53,158 nucleotides of DNA, from assembly GCF_004378355.1 (NCBI RefSeq), contig NZ_SNUB01000027.1, positions 1 to 53,158 on the forward strand, in the 5' to 3' direction. Below, in pieces: positions 16,406-24,942 of this stretch. Position 1 is the stretch's first letter. Each line of letters starts with the position of its first letter. The notes beneath the pieces are model-generated. The model ran no database searches. It was not told the DNA's origin and worked only from the letters and a program-made list of their open reading frames with translations. The position numbers were made by a program, and so were the translations under genes. Source of the stretch: Psychromonas algicola (lineage in GTDB: Bacteria; Pseudomonadota; Gammaproteobacteria; Enterobacterales; Psychromonadaceae).

Positions 16406-16414
16406 TTTATTGCT
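16399..16414 (+). promoter_or_regulatory. Sigma-54-like element toward BMP gene
   Basis: TGGTCAGTTTATTGCT has GG and GC 10 bases apart and is 14/16 identical to 6286-6301. It has two mismatches to TGGYRYRNNNNTTGCW. It overlaps the right half of the RutR-type operator, so binding of RutR would exclude polymerase. Confidence 0.35.
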
Positions 16415-16431
16415 TGCATACAATGTACCAA
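16415..16431 (-). promoter_or_regulatory. Sigma-54-like promoter of xdhABC-guaD
   Basis: On the minus strand TTGGTACATTGTATGCA has GG and GC 10 bases apart and one mismatch to TGGYRYRNNNNTTGCW. Predicted start is near 16404, inside the RutR-type operator. Confidence 0.45.
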
Positions 16432-16550
16432 CCTTAGTTTGGCATAGAAAATGAATACAGTAGTGACTACATAGATTAATATGTTGTCGGTCTGATAAAG
16501 CGATGTTAAATAATTTTTAACATAAAAATACAAATAATAGGGGAAGGAAT

Positions 16551-17621
16551 ATGAGTAAGATTTTCAAAATGTTGTGCTTAACTCTCAGTTTAAGCTTTGC
16601 AGCATTCAGTCATGCTGATGACGAACCACTTAAAGTTGGTTTTGTTTACGTAAGTTCTACTGGTGAAGCAGGTTGGACTTATACACATGATGAAGCGCGT
16701 CTAAATTTAGAAAAAGTGTTTGGCGATAAAATCAAAACAACTTTTATCGAAAACGTAGCTGAAGGTCCAGATGCTGAGCGTGTTATTACGCAGCTTGCAC
16801 AAAGTGGTCATAAACTTATTTTCACAACGTCTTTTGGTTACATGAATCCAACATTAAAAGTAGCGAAACATTTCCCTAATGTTAAATTTGAACATGCGAC
16901 AGGTTACAAGCGCTCTAAAAATGTAGGGACTTACTTTGACCGCATTTATGAAGCACGATACCTAACAGGTGTGGTTGCGGGTTATATGTCAAAATCAAAT
17001 GTACTAGGCTACATCGGTGCTTTCCCAATTCCTGAAGTCGTACGTGGTATCAATGCATTTACACTAGGTGCACGTTCAGTAAACCCAGATATCAAAGTTA
17101 AAGTGGTTTGGGTAAATACTTGGTTTGACCCTGCAAAAGAACGTGAAGCTGCAAACAGCTTAATCGATCAAAAAGCAGACGTGATCACTTTCCACACAGA
17201 TTCACCAGCAGCAGTTCAAGCGGCTGAAAATGCAGGTATCTACGCCGTTGCTTATCATTCAGATATGAGTGCTTATGGTCCAACTGCACAATTAACTGCG
17301 GCTATTCATAACTGGCATGGTTTTTACGAGAAACAAGTTAAAGCAGTAATGGATGGTACTTGGAAGTCTGGTGATGTATGGGAAGGTCTAGCATCGGGTA
17401 TGACTAAGATTGCACCATTAAATAAAGCGGTTCCTAAGAAAGTAGCTGATGAAGTTAAAGCACTTTCAGACAAAATCGTGGCAGGTACATTCCATCCATT
17501 CACAGGTCCAATTAAAGACCAATCAGGTAAGTTAATTCTTAAAGCCGGTGAAGTCATGCAAGACGGTGCATTATTGGGTATGGATTACTACGTTGAAGGT
17601 GTTGACGGTAAATTAAAATAA
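16551..17621 (+). CDS. BMP-family purine/nucleoside-binding periplasmic protein
   Basis: A 356-residue periplasmic binding protein of the basic-membrane-protein (BMP/Med, PnrA-like) family, which binds purine nucleosides or bases. A signal peptide (hydrophobic CLTLSLSFAAFS, cleavage after SHA near residue 22) lacks a lipobox Cys, so the protein is soluble rather than lipid-anchored. The mature start LKVGFVYVSSTGEAGWTYTHD is typical of the family. It probably serves the ATPase/permease operon at 6496-10063, which lacks its own binding protein. AGGGGAAGG precedes the ATG. Confidence 0.92.
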   Translation: MSKIFKMLCLTLSLSFAAFSHADDEPLKVGFVYVSSTGEAGWTYTHDEARLNLEKVFGDKIKTTFIENVAEGPDAERVITQLAQSGHKLIFTTSFGYMNPTLKVAKHFPNVKFEHATGYKRSKNVGTYFDRIYEARYLTGVVAGYMSKSNVLGYIGAFPIPEVVRGINAFTLGARSVNPDIKVKVVWVNTWFDPAKEREAANSLIDQKADVITFHTDSPAAVQAAENAGIYAVAYHSDMSAYGPTAQLTAAIHNWHGFYEKQVKAVMDGTWKSGDVWEGLASGMTKIAPLNKAVPKKVADEVKALSDKIVAGTFHPFTGPIKDQSGKLILKAGEVMQDGALLGMDYYVEGVDGKLK

Positions 17622-17654
17622 ACACATTTAACCATTAATGAACAATGATTGATT

Positions 17655-17690
17655 GGAGGTTTAGCTTGATGCAAACCTCCTTTATTCATT
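17655..17690 (+). terminator. Terminator after BMP gene
   Basis: GGAGGTTT and AAACCTCC pair (17655-17662 with 17673-17680), followed by TTTATTCATTTTTT. The gene at 17795 therefore needs its own promoter or read-through. Confidence 0.85.
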
Positions 17691-17794
17691 TTTTATAATG
17701 TATTGCTAAGCGTCTCCTGACTCAACCGAGTTTAAATAGATGATTAGCAATAGATTATTCATAAATCAGAGCCCGAAGCTCAAAGGAACAATAT

Positions 17795-18727
17795 ATGGAT
17801 CAACACAACCCGCGTGATTATATTGGTTATGGTAGAGACAATGTGCCCGACGCAAATTGGCCAAATAAAGCCAAAATTGCAGTCCAATTTGTACTGAACT
17901 ACGAAGAGGGCGGCGAGAATTGTGTATTACATGGCGATCAACATTCAGAAACCTTTCTTTCTGAAATGGCCGGTGCAGAAGCTTATGCCGATCGTCATAT
18001 GAGTATGGAGTCTTTATACGAATATGGTTCTCGTGCAGGTGTTTGGCGTGTATTAAATGAATTCAAAAAACGTGAATTGCCATTAACGGTCTTTGCTGTT
18101 GCAACTGCACTACAGCGTAACCCTGAAGTCACTCAAGCAATTATTGAAGATGGCCATGAGATTGCTTGTCATGGTTTAAAGTGGATCTCCTATCAAAAGA
18201 CGTCGAGACAAGAAGAACGTCATGATATGGCTGAAGCATTAAAGATTATCACTGAGTTAACCGGGAAAATGCCGATGGGCTGGTATACTGGGCGTGATTC
18301 CCCTAATACTCGCGCATTAGTCGCTGAGCATCCAGAGCTTGCTTACGATTCAGATTATTACGGTGATGACTTACCTTTTTGGACGCAAGTTGCTGATGTT
18401 ACTGATGAACAGAAAACACGCCCACATTTAGTGATCCCTTATACCTTAGATAATAACGATATGCGTTTTTCATCTCCCTTTGGATTTAGTCATGGCGATG
18501 AATTTTTTAATTATCTAAAAGATAACTTCGACTGCCTTTATGCAGAAGGAAGTACAAAACCTAAGATGATGTCGATCGGATTGCATTGTCGCATTATCGG
18601 TAAACCAAGTCGTTTTATGGCGCTCAAAAAATTCCTCGATTATGTGCAATCATTCGATGATGTTTGGATAACTAAACGCGAAGATATCGCAATACATTGG
18701 ATGAAAGAGCATCCTTATTCAATTTAA
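17795..18727 (+). CDS. puuE: Allantoinase PuuE
   Basis: A 310-residue metal-independent allantoinase of the polysaccharide-deacetylase (NodB) fold that hydrolyses allantoin to allantoate; the enzyme is called HpxB in Klebsiella. Family features: RDYIGYGRDNVPDANWPN at the N-terminus, NYEEGGENCVLHGD near residue 40, IACHGLKWISYQ near 126 and GWYTGRDSPNTR near 161. Cytoplasmic. It lies alone between the BMP terminator and the sigma-54-controlled ureide operon. The substrate comes from UraD and the product goes to the allantoate amidohydrolase at 27791. Confidence 0.95.
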   Translation: MDQHNPRDYIGYGRDNVPDANWPNKAKIAVQFVLNYEEGGENCVLHGDQHSETFLSEMAGAEAYADRHMSMESLYEYGSRAGVWRVLNEFKKRELPLTVFAVATALQRNPEVTQAIIEDGHEIACHGLKWISYQKTSRQEERHDMAEALKIITELTGKMPMGWYTGRDSPNTRALVAEHPELAYDSDYYGDDLPFWTQVADVTDEQKTRPHLVIPYTLDNNDMRFSSPFGFSHGDEFFNYLKDNFDCLYAEGSTKPKMMSIGLHCRIIGKPSRFMALKKFLDYVQSFDDVWITKREDIAIHWMKEHPYSI

Positions 18728-18769
18728 GACTTGATTCTTTTTAAATCGGAAACTTAATCAACACATGAT

Positions 18770-18812
18770 TGGTGCGTTTGCACCATTTGTGGGACTCATT
18801 GCACCACTCTAT
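18770..18812. promoter_or_regulatory. NtrC-like half-site cluster
   Basis: A perfect TGGTGC-GTTT-GCACCA (18770-18785) and a further TTGCACCA at about 18800 lie roughly 75-120 bp upstream of the sigma-54 promoter. GCACC/GGTGC are the halves of NtrC sites, though the arrangement is not the canonical TGCACC-N5-GGTGCA. The first palindrome might instead act as the puuE terminator. Confidence 0.4.
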
Positions 18813-18887
18813 TTAGAGTTCGTTCAAAATTTAATTATAGTTTTTATTTAACTTATTGTTTTCTATGCCGTAATTTTTCATTTTAAA

Positions 18888-18904
18888 TTGGCACAATCGT
18901 TGCA
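18888..18904 (+). promoter_or_regulatory. Sigma-54 promoter of ureide operon
   Basis: TTGGCACAATCGTTGCA is a full match to the -24/-12 consensus TGGCACR-N4-TTGCW, with GG (18890-18891) and GC (18902-18903) 10 bases apart. Transcription should begin near 18915, about 50 bases before the first gene. Confidence 0.85.
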
Positions 18905-18963
18905 AGATTGCGATTGGTTGTTTCAATTGTTTTATCAATTAGTTAATTTTTCGGAGATATAAA

Positions 18964-19755
18964 ATGAAGTTATGTAAATTACTATCAAGTGCGTGTGCGT
19001 CATTATTACTAATACTGACGGTTCACTCTGCTCAAGCAAATCAATTAGAATCTATTCAAAAGAAAGGTGTGTTAAAAGTCGCTGTTCCTCAGGATTTTCC
19101 TCCTTTTGGTTCTATTGGAACGGATTTTAAACCTCAAGGTTATGATATTGATATGGCGGCTTATTTAGCTGAACAATTAGGGGTTAAGTTAGAGTTGATT
19201 CCTGTTACTAGTGCGAATCGAATTCCTTATTTACAAACTCGTAAGGCAGACCTTGTTATATCGAGTTTAGGTAAAAATGCAGAAAGAGAGAAAGCGATCG
19301 ATTTTAGTGAAGCATATGCGCCCTTCTTTTTAGGTGTATTCGGAGCTGATGATGTAAAAGTCTCATCTGCAAACGATCTTGCTAATAAAACTGTTGGTGT
19401 CACACGTGGTTCAGTGGAAGATATAGAACTAAGCAAATTAGTTTCTAAATCAACAACTATTCACCGTTATGAAGATAATAACTCAACATTGTCTGCTTAT
19501 TTATCATCGCAAGTTAGCCTTATTGCAACGGGTAATCTAGTCGTGACTGAGATTGCTAATCGTTTTCCTGGTAAAGCACCTAAGACAAAATTTTTATTAA
19601 AGAACTCTCCTTGTTACATTGGTGTAATGAAAGGTGATGCCGTTTTACTTAAAGAGATTAATCGTTTAGTGAAAAAAGCTAAGCAAGATAACGTGCTAGA
19701 AGAACTTTCTCAAAAATGGTTTAAAGCACCATTTCCTGCGGATCTAGCTGCATAG
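18964..19755 (+). CDS. Polar amino-acid-type ABC binding protein
   Basis: A 263-residue family-3 periplasmic binding protein (SBP_bac_3) with a signal peptide ending near AQA (residues about 23-25). The mature protein opens LESIQKKGVLKVAVPQDFPPFG, then GYDIDMAAYLAEQLG and RKADLVISSLGKNAEREKAIDFS. Members bind amino acids or related small nitrogen compounds. Its place at the head of a ureide operon suggests a purine-derived or amino-acid-like ligand, which sequence cannot settle. Confidence 0.9.
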   Translation: MKLCKLLSSACASLLLILTVHSAQANQLESIQKKGVLKVAVPQDFPPFGSIGTDFKPQGYDIDMAAYLAEQLGVKLELIPVTSANRIPYLQTRKADLVISSLGKNAEREKAIDFSEAYAPFFLGVFGADDVKVSSANDLANKTVGVTRGSVEDIELSKLVSKSTTIHRYEDNNSTLSAYLSSQVSLIATGNLVVTEIANRFPGKAPKTKFLLKNSPCYIGVMKGDAVLLKEINRLVKKAKQDNVLEELSQKWFKAPFPADLAA

Positions 19756-19780
19756 TCTGTCATTAATAGAAGGGGGTATT

Positions 19781-20449
19781 ATGGACTATCAGGTAAATTT
19801 TTCTGGGTTAGTTCCTTATTTTTCAACATTTTTGTCAGGCATCGGCATGACGATACAAATTACTGTGATTTCAACTATTTTGGGGTTACTTGTGGGTACT
19901 TACTGTGCCGCTGGCCGAATAAGTCAGCAGCGTTGGTTAAGTAGTATTTGTGCTGTGTATATCGAAATGACCAGAAATACCCCTTTTATTGTGCAACTGT
20001 TTTTTATCTTTTTTGGTTTGCCCGCATTAGGTCTTAAACTTTCCGCATGGGAAGCCGGTATTATTGCACTTGTTTTTAATTTAGGGGCTTATAGCGCTGA
20101 AATTATTAGAGCAGGTATTCTTGCCGCGCCTAAAGGACAGTGGGAAGCAGGAAGAACGTTAGGGTTGACTTATCGTCAGATCTTTATACATATTATTTTG
20201 CCTCCAGCTTATCAGCGTGTTTATCCCGCTTTGGTGAGTCAATGCATTATCGTCATGTTAGGGTCTTCAGTGGTCTCACAAATCTCGCTTGAAGAGCTTA
20301 CTTTTGCAGCCAATTTTGTTCAATCCCGAACATTCTTAAGCTTTGAATCATATATTGTAACTGCCGTGATATATCTCTTCTTAGCTATTTTGATGCGCCA
20401 AGCATTTACTTTATTAAGTAAAGTAATGTTTAAAGCGCCAGCGTTATAA
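19781..20449 (+). CDS. Amino-acid-type ABC permease 1
   Basis: A 222-residue HisM/GlnP-type inner-membrane permease with about five membrane segments. The EAA loop that docks on the ATPase is GILAAPKGQWEAGRTLGLT, about residues 111-129. Spacing of 25 bp from the binding-protein gene and an adjacent second permease give a heterodimeric channel. Confidence 0.93.
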   Translation: MDYQVNFSGLVPYFSTFLSGIGMTIQITVISTILGLLVGTYCAAGRISQQRWLSSICAVYIEMTRNTPFIVQLFFIFFGLPALGLKLSAWEAGIIALVFNLGAYSAEIIRAGILAAPKGQWEAGRTLGLTYRQIFIHIILPPAYQRVYPALVSQCIIVMLGSSVVSQISLEELTFAANFVQSRTFLSFESYIVTAVIYLFLAILMRQAFTLLSKVMFKAPAL

Positions 20450-20460
20450 GGAATAAAATT

Positions 20461-21111
20461 ATGATGCAATTTACTGATTGGGATATTTTGAGAAATCTAT
20501 TGTTAGCTGCTAGATGGACAATTTTATTATCGTTATTCGCTTTTATCGGTGGTGGTCTTGTTGGATTGATTTTAACGTTTTTACGCAGTGCTAAATATGC
20601 GTCATTAAATGTGTTTTTTAAGGTTTATGTAGAAATATTTCAAGGTGTTCCGCTACTAATGCAGTTGTTTCTAACCTTTTTTGGTTTGTCATTACTGGGC
20701 ATTGATGTTGATGCTTGGACTGCTGCTATTTTGTCTTTAACTTTATTTAGTAGTGCTTATTTACACGAAATTTGGCGTTCATGTATAGAGGCATTGCCTA
20801 AAGGGCAGTGGGAAGCTTGTCGTACGTTAGGGCTTACTTATGCTCAAACTATGCGTCACGTGATTATTCCTCAAGCAATCAAAATGGCAATTGCACCAAC
20901 AGTCGGGTTTTCTGTGCAAATAGTTAAAGGCACTGCCTTAGCTTCTATCATTGGTTTTGTAGAACTGACCAAAGCAGGAACCATGTTAAACAACGCAACT
21001 TTTGAACCTTTTAAAGTGTTTGGGTTAGTCGCTTTACTTTATTTTATTATTTGTTTCCCTCTATCTGTTTTAGCTCGTTATTTGGAGAATAAAAATCATG
21101 CCACTCGTTAG
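20461..21111 (+). CDS. Amino-acid-type ABC permease 2
   Basis: A 216-residue HisM-type permease and partner of the preceding gene. Its EAA loop is CIEALPKGQWEACRTLGLT. About five membrane segments. The end overlaps the start of the ATPase gene by 14 bp, showing translational coupling. Confidence 0.93.
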   Translation: MMQFTDWDILRNLLLAARWTILLSLFAFIGGGLVGLILTFLRSAKYASLNVFFKVYVEIFQGVPLLMQLFLTFFGLSLLGIDVDAWTAAILSLTLFSSAYLHEIWRSCIEALPKGQWEACRTLGLTYAQTMRHVIIPQAIKMAIAPTVGFSVQIVKGTALASIIGFVELTKAGTMLNNATFEPFKVFGLVALLYFIICFPLSVLARYLENKNHATR

Positions 21112-21826
21112 TATCGATAAAGTCCATAAATATTATGGCGAAAACCATGTCTTAAAAGGTGTTGACCTTAAAGTGGAAGCAGGTGAAGTTATTTCTATCA
21201 TTGGGCGTAGTGGTTCGGGTAAGAGTACTTTATTAAGATGTATTAATGGTCTAGAAAGCTTTCAAGAAGGTGCCATCTATGTAGGTAATCAAGCGGTTGA
21301 AGACGATGAATTAAAACTACGTTTATTGAGTCGTAGCGTGGGTATGGTATTTCAGAGTTTTAATCTTTTTCCGCATAAAACTGCAGCTGAAAATGTCATG
21401 TTAGCACCACAGCTGGTATTAAAAAAAGATGCTGAAGAGTGCAAAGCCTTAGCTAAAAAATTACTTGAAAAAGTAGGATTAGGTGACAAATTAGATGCTT
21501 ATCCAGCGAATTTATCTGGTGGACAGCAGCAACGTGTTGCAATCGCTCGTTCATTAGCGATGTCTCCCAAAGTCTTGCTATGTGACGAGATCACGTCGGC
21601 GCTTGATCCTGAATTAGTAGGCGAAGTATTGCATGTATTAGAGCAATTAAAAGAAGAAGGTATGACACTTATTTTAGTGACACATGAAATGAACTTTGCT
21701 CGTGATGTTGGTGATAGAGTTGTATTTATGCATCAAGGTAAAGTATGGGAAACGGGCGCAAGTGATGAAGTCTTTGCTAATCCTCAAACACCTGAATTGC
21801 AAAGCTTCCTTTCTGTTGTAAGATAA
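21098..21826 (+). CDS. Amino-acid-type ABC transporter ATPase
   Basis: A 242-residue GlnQ/HisP-like ATPase. Walker A is GRSGSGKSTLLRC, the signature is LSGGQQQRVAIARSLAM and Walker B is LLCDEITSALDPE, with D-E-I in place of the usual D-E-P. The H-loop is LVTHEM. It completes the importer encoded from 18964. Confidence 0.94.
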   Translation: MPLVSIDKVHKYYGENHVLKGVDLKVEAGEVISIIGRSGSGKSTLLRCINGLESFQEGAIYVGNQAVEDDELKLRLLSRSVGMVFQSFNLFPHKTAAENVMLAPQLVLKKDAEECKALAKKLLEKVGLGDKLDAYPANLSGGQQQRVAIARSLAMSPKVLLCDEITSALDPELVGEVLHVLEQLKEEGMTLILVTHEMNFARDVGDRVVFMHQGKVWETGASDEVFANPQTPELQSFLSVVR

Positions 21827-21854
21827 ACGACTGATTTCAATTTGAGAGTGCTTA

Positions 21855-22673
21855 ATGACAAGAACGAATAACCCGCTAAGCGAGCGAATTACTAAACATT
21901 ATCCTACTTTTACAAAAAGTAACCGTTGTTTAGCGGACTACTTACAGGCACATCCTGATAAAGTCTTAATATTATCGACCAATGAAATTGCTGAGGCTTG
22001 CTCAGTATCTAAAACGACTGTAAGTCGTTTTATTCGTTCATTAGGTTATGAAGATCATGCCGAATTAAGAACTGAATTACTGAAGGCTCGAGATCAAGGA
22101 GAACCATTATTAATGGATGCTCTCGAAGGATCGGGTTTACAGGAAGAAATGCGCTCATTAGAGCAGTTATGGGCGCAACTCAATGAAATGGATTTAAAGC
22201 CATTAATTAACAGAATTGCAAATGCTAAGCGCATTAAAATCATTGGTTACCGTAATAGTTACCCTTTAGCTATGCATTTTAGACAGCAACTGATGCAATG
22301 TCGCGGAGGGGTCGATTTATTACCTTTACCCGGGCAAACCATTGGCGAAGATCTCGCTTCTATTGAAGAAGATGATTTTATTATCGTTATTGGTATTCGC
22401 CGAAGGGTTACTAATTTCTCCAAGATCATCGATTTGCTCTCTGAACATAATTGTTTATTAATCAGTGATCAGTCTGGACAAAAGTATGCTCAAAAAGTAT
22501 CACATTTTTTAGTGTGTTATATGAGTAATCAAGTGTCTTTAGACAGTTATGCAGTACCTATGAGTTTGATTTCTTATTTATCGAATCAAACTTATCAATT
22601 TTTAAATAGTGAAGCAGTAAAAGTTAGTGGAAAAATCAGTGCTAGTTATTCTCGACTCGATGAGTTGGAATAG
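21855..22673 (+). CDS. RpiR-family transcriptional regulator
   Basis: A 272-residue regulator. An N-terminal RpiR helix-turn-helix (ILSTNEIAEACSVSKTTVSRF, about residues 38-58) is followed by a C-terminal SIS fold (KRIKIIGYRNSYPLAMHF near residue 126). The SIS domain normally senses a phosphosugar or similar small ligand. It sits within the ureide operon between importer and catabolic genes, so it probably controls this operon in response to an intermediate. The ligand and operator are not visible. Confidence 0.9.
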   Translation: MTRTNNPLSERITKHYPTFTKSNRCLADYLQAHPDKVLILSTNEIAEACSVSKTTVSRFIRSLGYEDHAELRTELLKARDQGEPLLMDALEGSGLQEEMRSLEQLWAQLNEMDLKPLINRIANAKRIKIIGYRNSYPLAMHFRQQLMQCRGGVDLLPLPGQTIGEDLASIEEDDFIIVIGIRRRVTNFSKIIDLLSEHNCLLISDQSGQKYAQKVSHFLVCYMSNQVSLDSYAVPMSLISYLSNQTYQFLNSEAVKVSGKISASYSRLDELE

Positions 22674-22726
22674 TTAATTGTTAATCATCAATCAACCTCA
22701 ATTTTATTAGAAGTAAGTGTAATTTT

Positions 22727-23734
22727 ATGAATATAGTGAATAAATTAAAGAAAGAATGGTTTTTAGTCGGCATGGTTGTCGCTATTCTTTTAGCGGTATT
22801 AACGCCGAGTGTGGGCCGTTCTGGAGGTTGGATCCATCTTGACCTATTAACTGGGATAGGTGTTGCGTTGGTGTTCTTTTTACACGGTTTAGGTTTGTCG
22901 CCTAAAAAAATTAAAGAAGGCATTAGTAACTGGCGTTTACATATTTATATTCAATTAGCGACTTTCCTCTTTTACCCTTTAATTTGGGTGATCTTTGGTG
23001 AAACCTTCTTAGCTTATATGCCTGCTGCACTGGCTTTTGGTTTTTGTTATTTATTTGCTCTACCAAGTACGATTTCATCATCGGTGGCTATGACCAGTGT
23101 AGGTAAAGGTAATGTACCTGCTGCGATTTTTAATGCGTCGCTTTCAAGTATTTTAGGGATTTTCATTACGCCGTTACTCATTCAACTATTTATGGGGTTT
23201 GAAGGTGTTGAGCTTGATTTAATGGCATCTGTTATTTCAATTGCAAAACTGCTTTTATTACCAATGATTTTAGGGCAGTTAGCGAGACCTTACTTATTAA
23301 CCTTTGCTGAAAAACATAAATCAATGGTTGGAAAAGTCGATAAATACGTGATTTTATTGATTGTTTACAATGCGTTTTCTGACTCTGTTTCAAACGGTAT
23401 TTGGTCTGAATTCTCAATCGAATTATTAGCTATTTCTTTCGCACTTTGCCTATTCATTTTGTTATTCATGGTACATGGAATTCAGTGGGGTGCACGCCGT
23501 TGTGGTTTTGAGTTAGCAGATGAAGTCACCGCGGTTTTCTGTGGCACTAAAAAAACACTCGCTGCAGGGATTCCAATGGCTAAAGTGATTTTTGCAGGTG
23601 ATCCAAGATTAGGTATGTTGTTATTACCTATTATGCTTTATCACCCAATTCAGCTTTTCTATTGCGCTATGCTAGCGAACCGTTACGTAAAACAAAAAGA
23701 AGATAACGAAAAATTAGCAGCAAGCGAGAAATAA
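22727..23734 (+). CDS. BASS-family (SBF-like) carrier
   Basis: A 335-residue membrane protein with about ten helices, of the SBF-like (YfeH/DUF4137) branch of bile acid:sodium symporters. Conserved features include LVFFLHGLGLSPKKI near residue 48, ALPSTISSSVAMTSVGKGN in the crossing-helix region, and CGTKKTLAAGIPMAKVIF near residue 266. Members carry organic anions with Na+. In this operon it may import or export an anionic intermediate such as oxamate, oxalurate, allantoate or oxalate, which is inference from position only. Confidence 0.88.
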   Translation: MNIVNKLKKEWFLVGMVVAILLAVLTPSVGRSGGWIHLDLLTGIGVALVFFLHGLGLSPKKIKEGISNWRLHIYIQLATFLFYPLIWVIFGETFLAYMPAALAFGFCYLFALPSTISSSVAMTSVGKGNVPAAIFNASLSSILGIFITPLLIQLFMGFEGVELDLMASVISIAKLLLLPMILGQLARPYLLTFAEKHKSMVGKVDKYVILLIVYNAFSDSVSNGIWSEFSIELLAISFALCLFILLFMVHGIQWGARRCGFELADEVTAVFCGTKKTLAAGIPMAKVIFAGDPRLGMLLLPIMLYHPIQLFYCAMLANRYVKQKEDNEKLAASEK

Positions 23735-23745
23735 GGTTTTAGGCT

Positions 23746-24942
23746 ATGAATGAATTAGTATCGTTAGATAAACGCATCTACTGCGAACAAGGGCCACAAT
23801 CTTTAGTGCTTATTAAAGATGGTGATTTATCGGGTTACTCTTTTGTGTTTAAAGACTTGTTTGATGTGGCGGGTTATAAAACCGGTGCGGGCAATCCTAC
23901 TTGGTTGGATACTCATAAGGCCGCGGTTAATACTTCGCCGGTTATTCAATCATTGTTATTGAGTGGGGCAAAGTGTGTTGGTCGCGTACAAACCGATGAG
24001 TTAGCTTACAGTTTGAACGGTCAAAATATCCATTACGGTACGCCTGTTAATCCTATTGCGCCTAATTGTTTGCCTGGTGGCTCATCTAGTGGTAGCGCAG
24101 TTGCCGTTGCTAATAAAGAGGCTGACTTTTCAATTGGTACCGATACGGGGGGGTCAGTGCGTGTGCCTGCAAGTTATTGTGGTTTATATGGTTTAAGACC
24201 CACTCTCAATCAGTTCGACTTAAAGGACTGTTTTCAATTAGCAGAAAGTTTTGATACTGCGGGTATTTTCACTCGCGATATTTTGTTAATGGAAAAGGTG
24301 TTCAATACACTCAATACAACTGAGTCTAAGGGCACGGCTGCTAAAATTTTGTATCTTGATAAAAGTTTAGCTGCACATCTTAGTGAGCCGCGTTTAAAAC
24401 GATTAAAAGCTTGTTGTAAAGGTGCGGGTCTGGTTTTATTAGAGAGTGATTTTCTTGCTGAAAATGGTCTTAACTTAGATGTCTTAAGTTTATTGTTCCG
24501 CACTATTCAAGGTTATGAAATTATCCAAGAACATGACCAATGGTTAGCTGAACATGGACACACTTTGGATCCGAGTATTTACCTGCGCGTATTATGGTCT
24601 CGTGATATTACCATCGAACAATATAACCAAGCGAAACAAAACCAAGAGCATTTTCATAAACAATTATGTAAAAGGTTCAAACAACAAGATGGTTTATGGT
24701 TAGTGCCCACTACGCCTTCTGGTCCTCCAAGTTTAACCTTAGCGGGTGAAGAGCTAGATCAATATCGTTCTGATTTAATGGGGTTAACTAGTGTTGCGGG
24801 TTTAAGTGGTTTTCCACAATTACATTTACCTATGTCTGGTTTGCAAGAAGGCCCTTGTGGTATTTCTTTATTAGGCTTACCTGAGTCAGAGAATGACCTT
24901 TTTGAAACTGCAAAATACTTAATTGAAGGTGGTCTGTCATGA
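23746..24942 (+). CDS. Amidase-signature hydrolase, AMI1-like
   Basis: A 398-residue amidase with an intact Ser-cisSer-Lys triad: Lys in VFKDLFDVAGYKTG (about residue 41), the serine motif GGSSSGSAVAVA, and GTDTGGSVRVPASYCGLYG with the nucleophile Ser. Length and the GNPTW and ELAYSLNGQN motifs resemble plant AMI1-type amidases. In Klebsiella hpx clusters an amidase (HpxY) is accompanied by the small HpxX protein, but no such partner is seen here. A role on oxalurate or another carbamoyl intermediate is suggested by the neighbours. Its TGA overlaps the next ATG. Confidence 0.88.
   Translation: MNELVSLDKRIYCEQGPQSLVLIKDGDLSGYSFVFKDLFDVAGYKTGAGNPTWLDTHKAAVNTSPVIQSLLLSGAKCVGRVQTDELAYSLNGQNIHYGTPVNPIAPNCLPGGSSSGSAVAVANKEADFSIGTDTGGSVRVPASYCGLYGLRPTLNQFDLKDCFQLAESFDTAGIFTRDILLMEKVFNTLNTTESKGTAAKILYLDKSLAAHLSEPRLKRLKACCKGAGLVLLESDFLAENGLNLDVLSLLFRTIQGYEIIQEHDQWLAEHGHTLDPSIYLRVLWSRDITIEQYNQAKQNQEHFHKQLCKRFKQQDGLWLVPTTPSGPPSLTLAGEELDQYRSDLMGLTSVAGLSGFPQLHLPMSGLQEGPCGISLLGLPESENDLFETAKYLIEGGLS

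Noticed and set aside
16426-16550. Possible purine riboswitch in the BMP-gene leader
   Set aside because: The leader is long enough, but I cannot see the conserved three-way junction core or loop-loop bases, and such riboswitches are rare in gammaproteobacteria.
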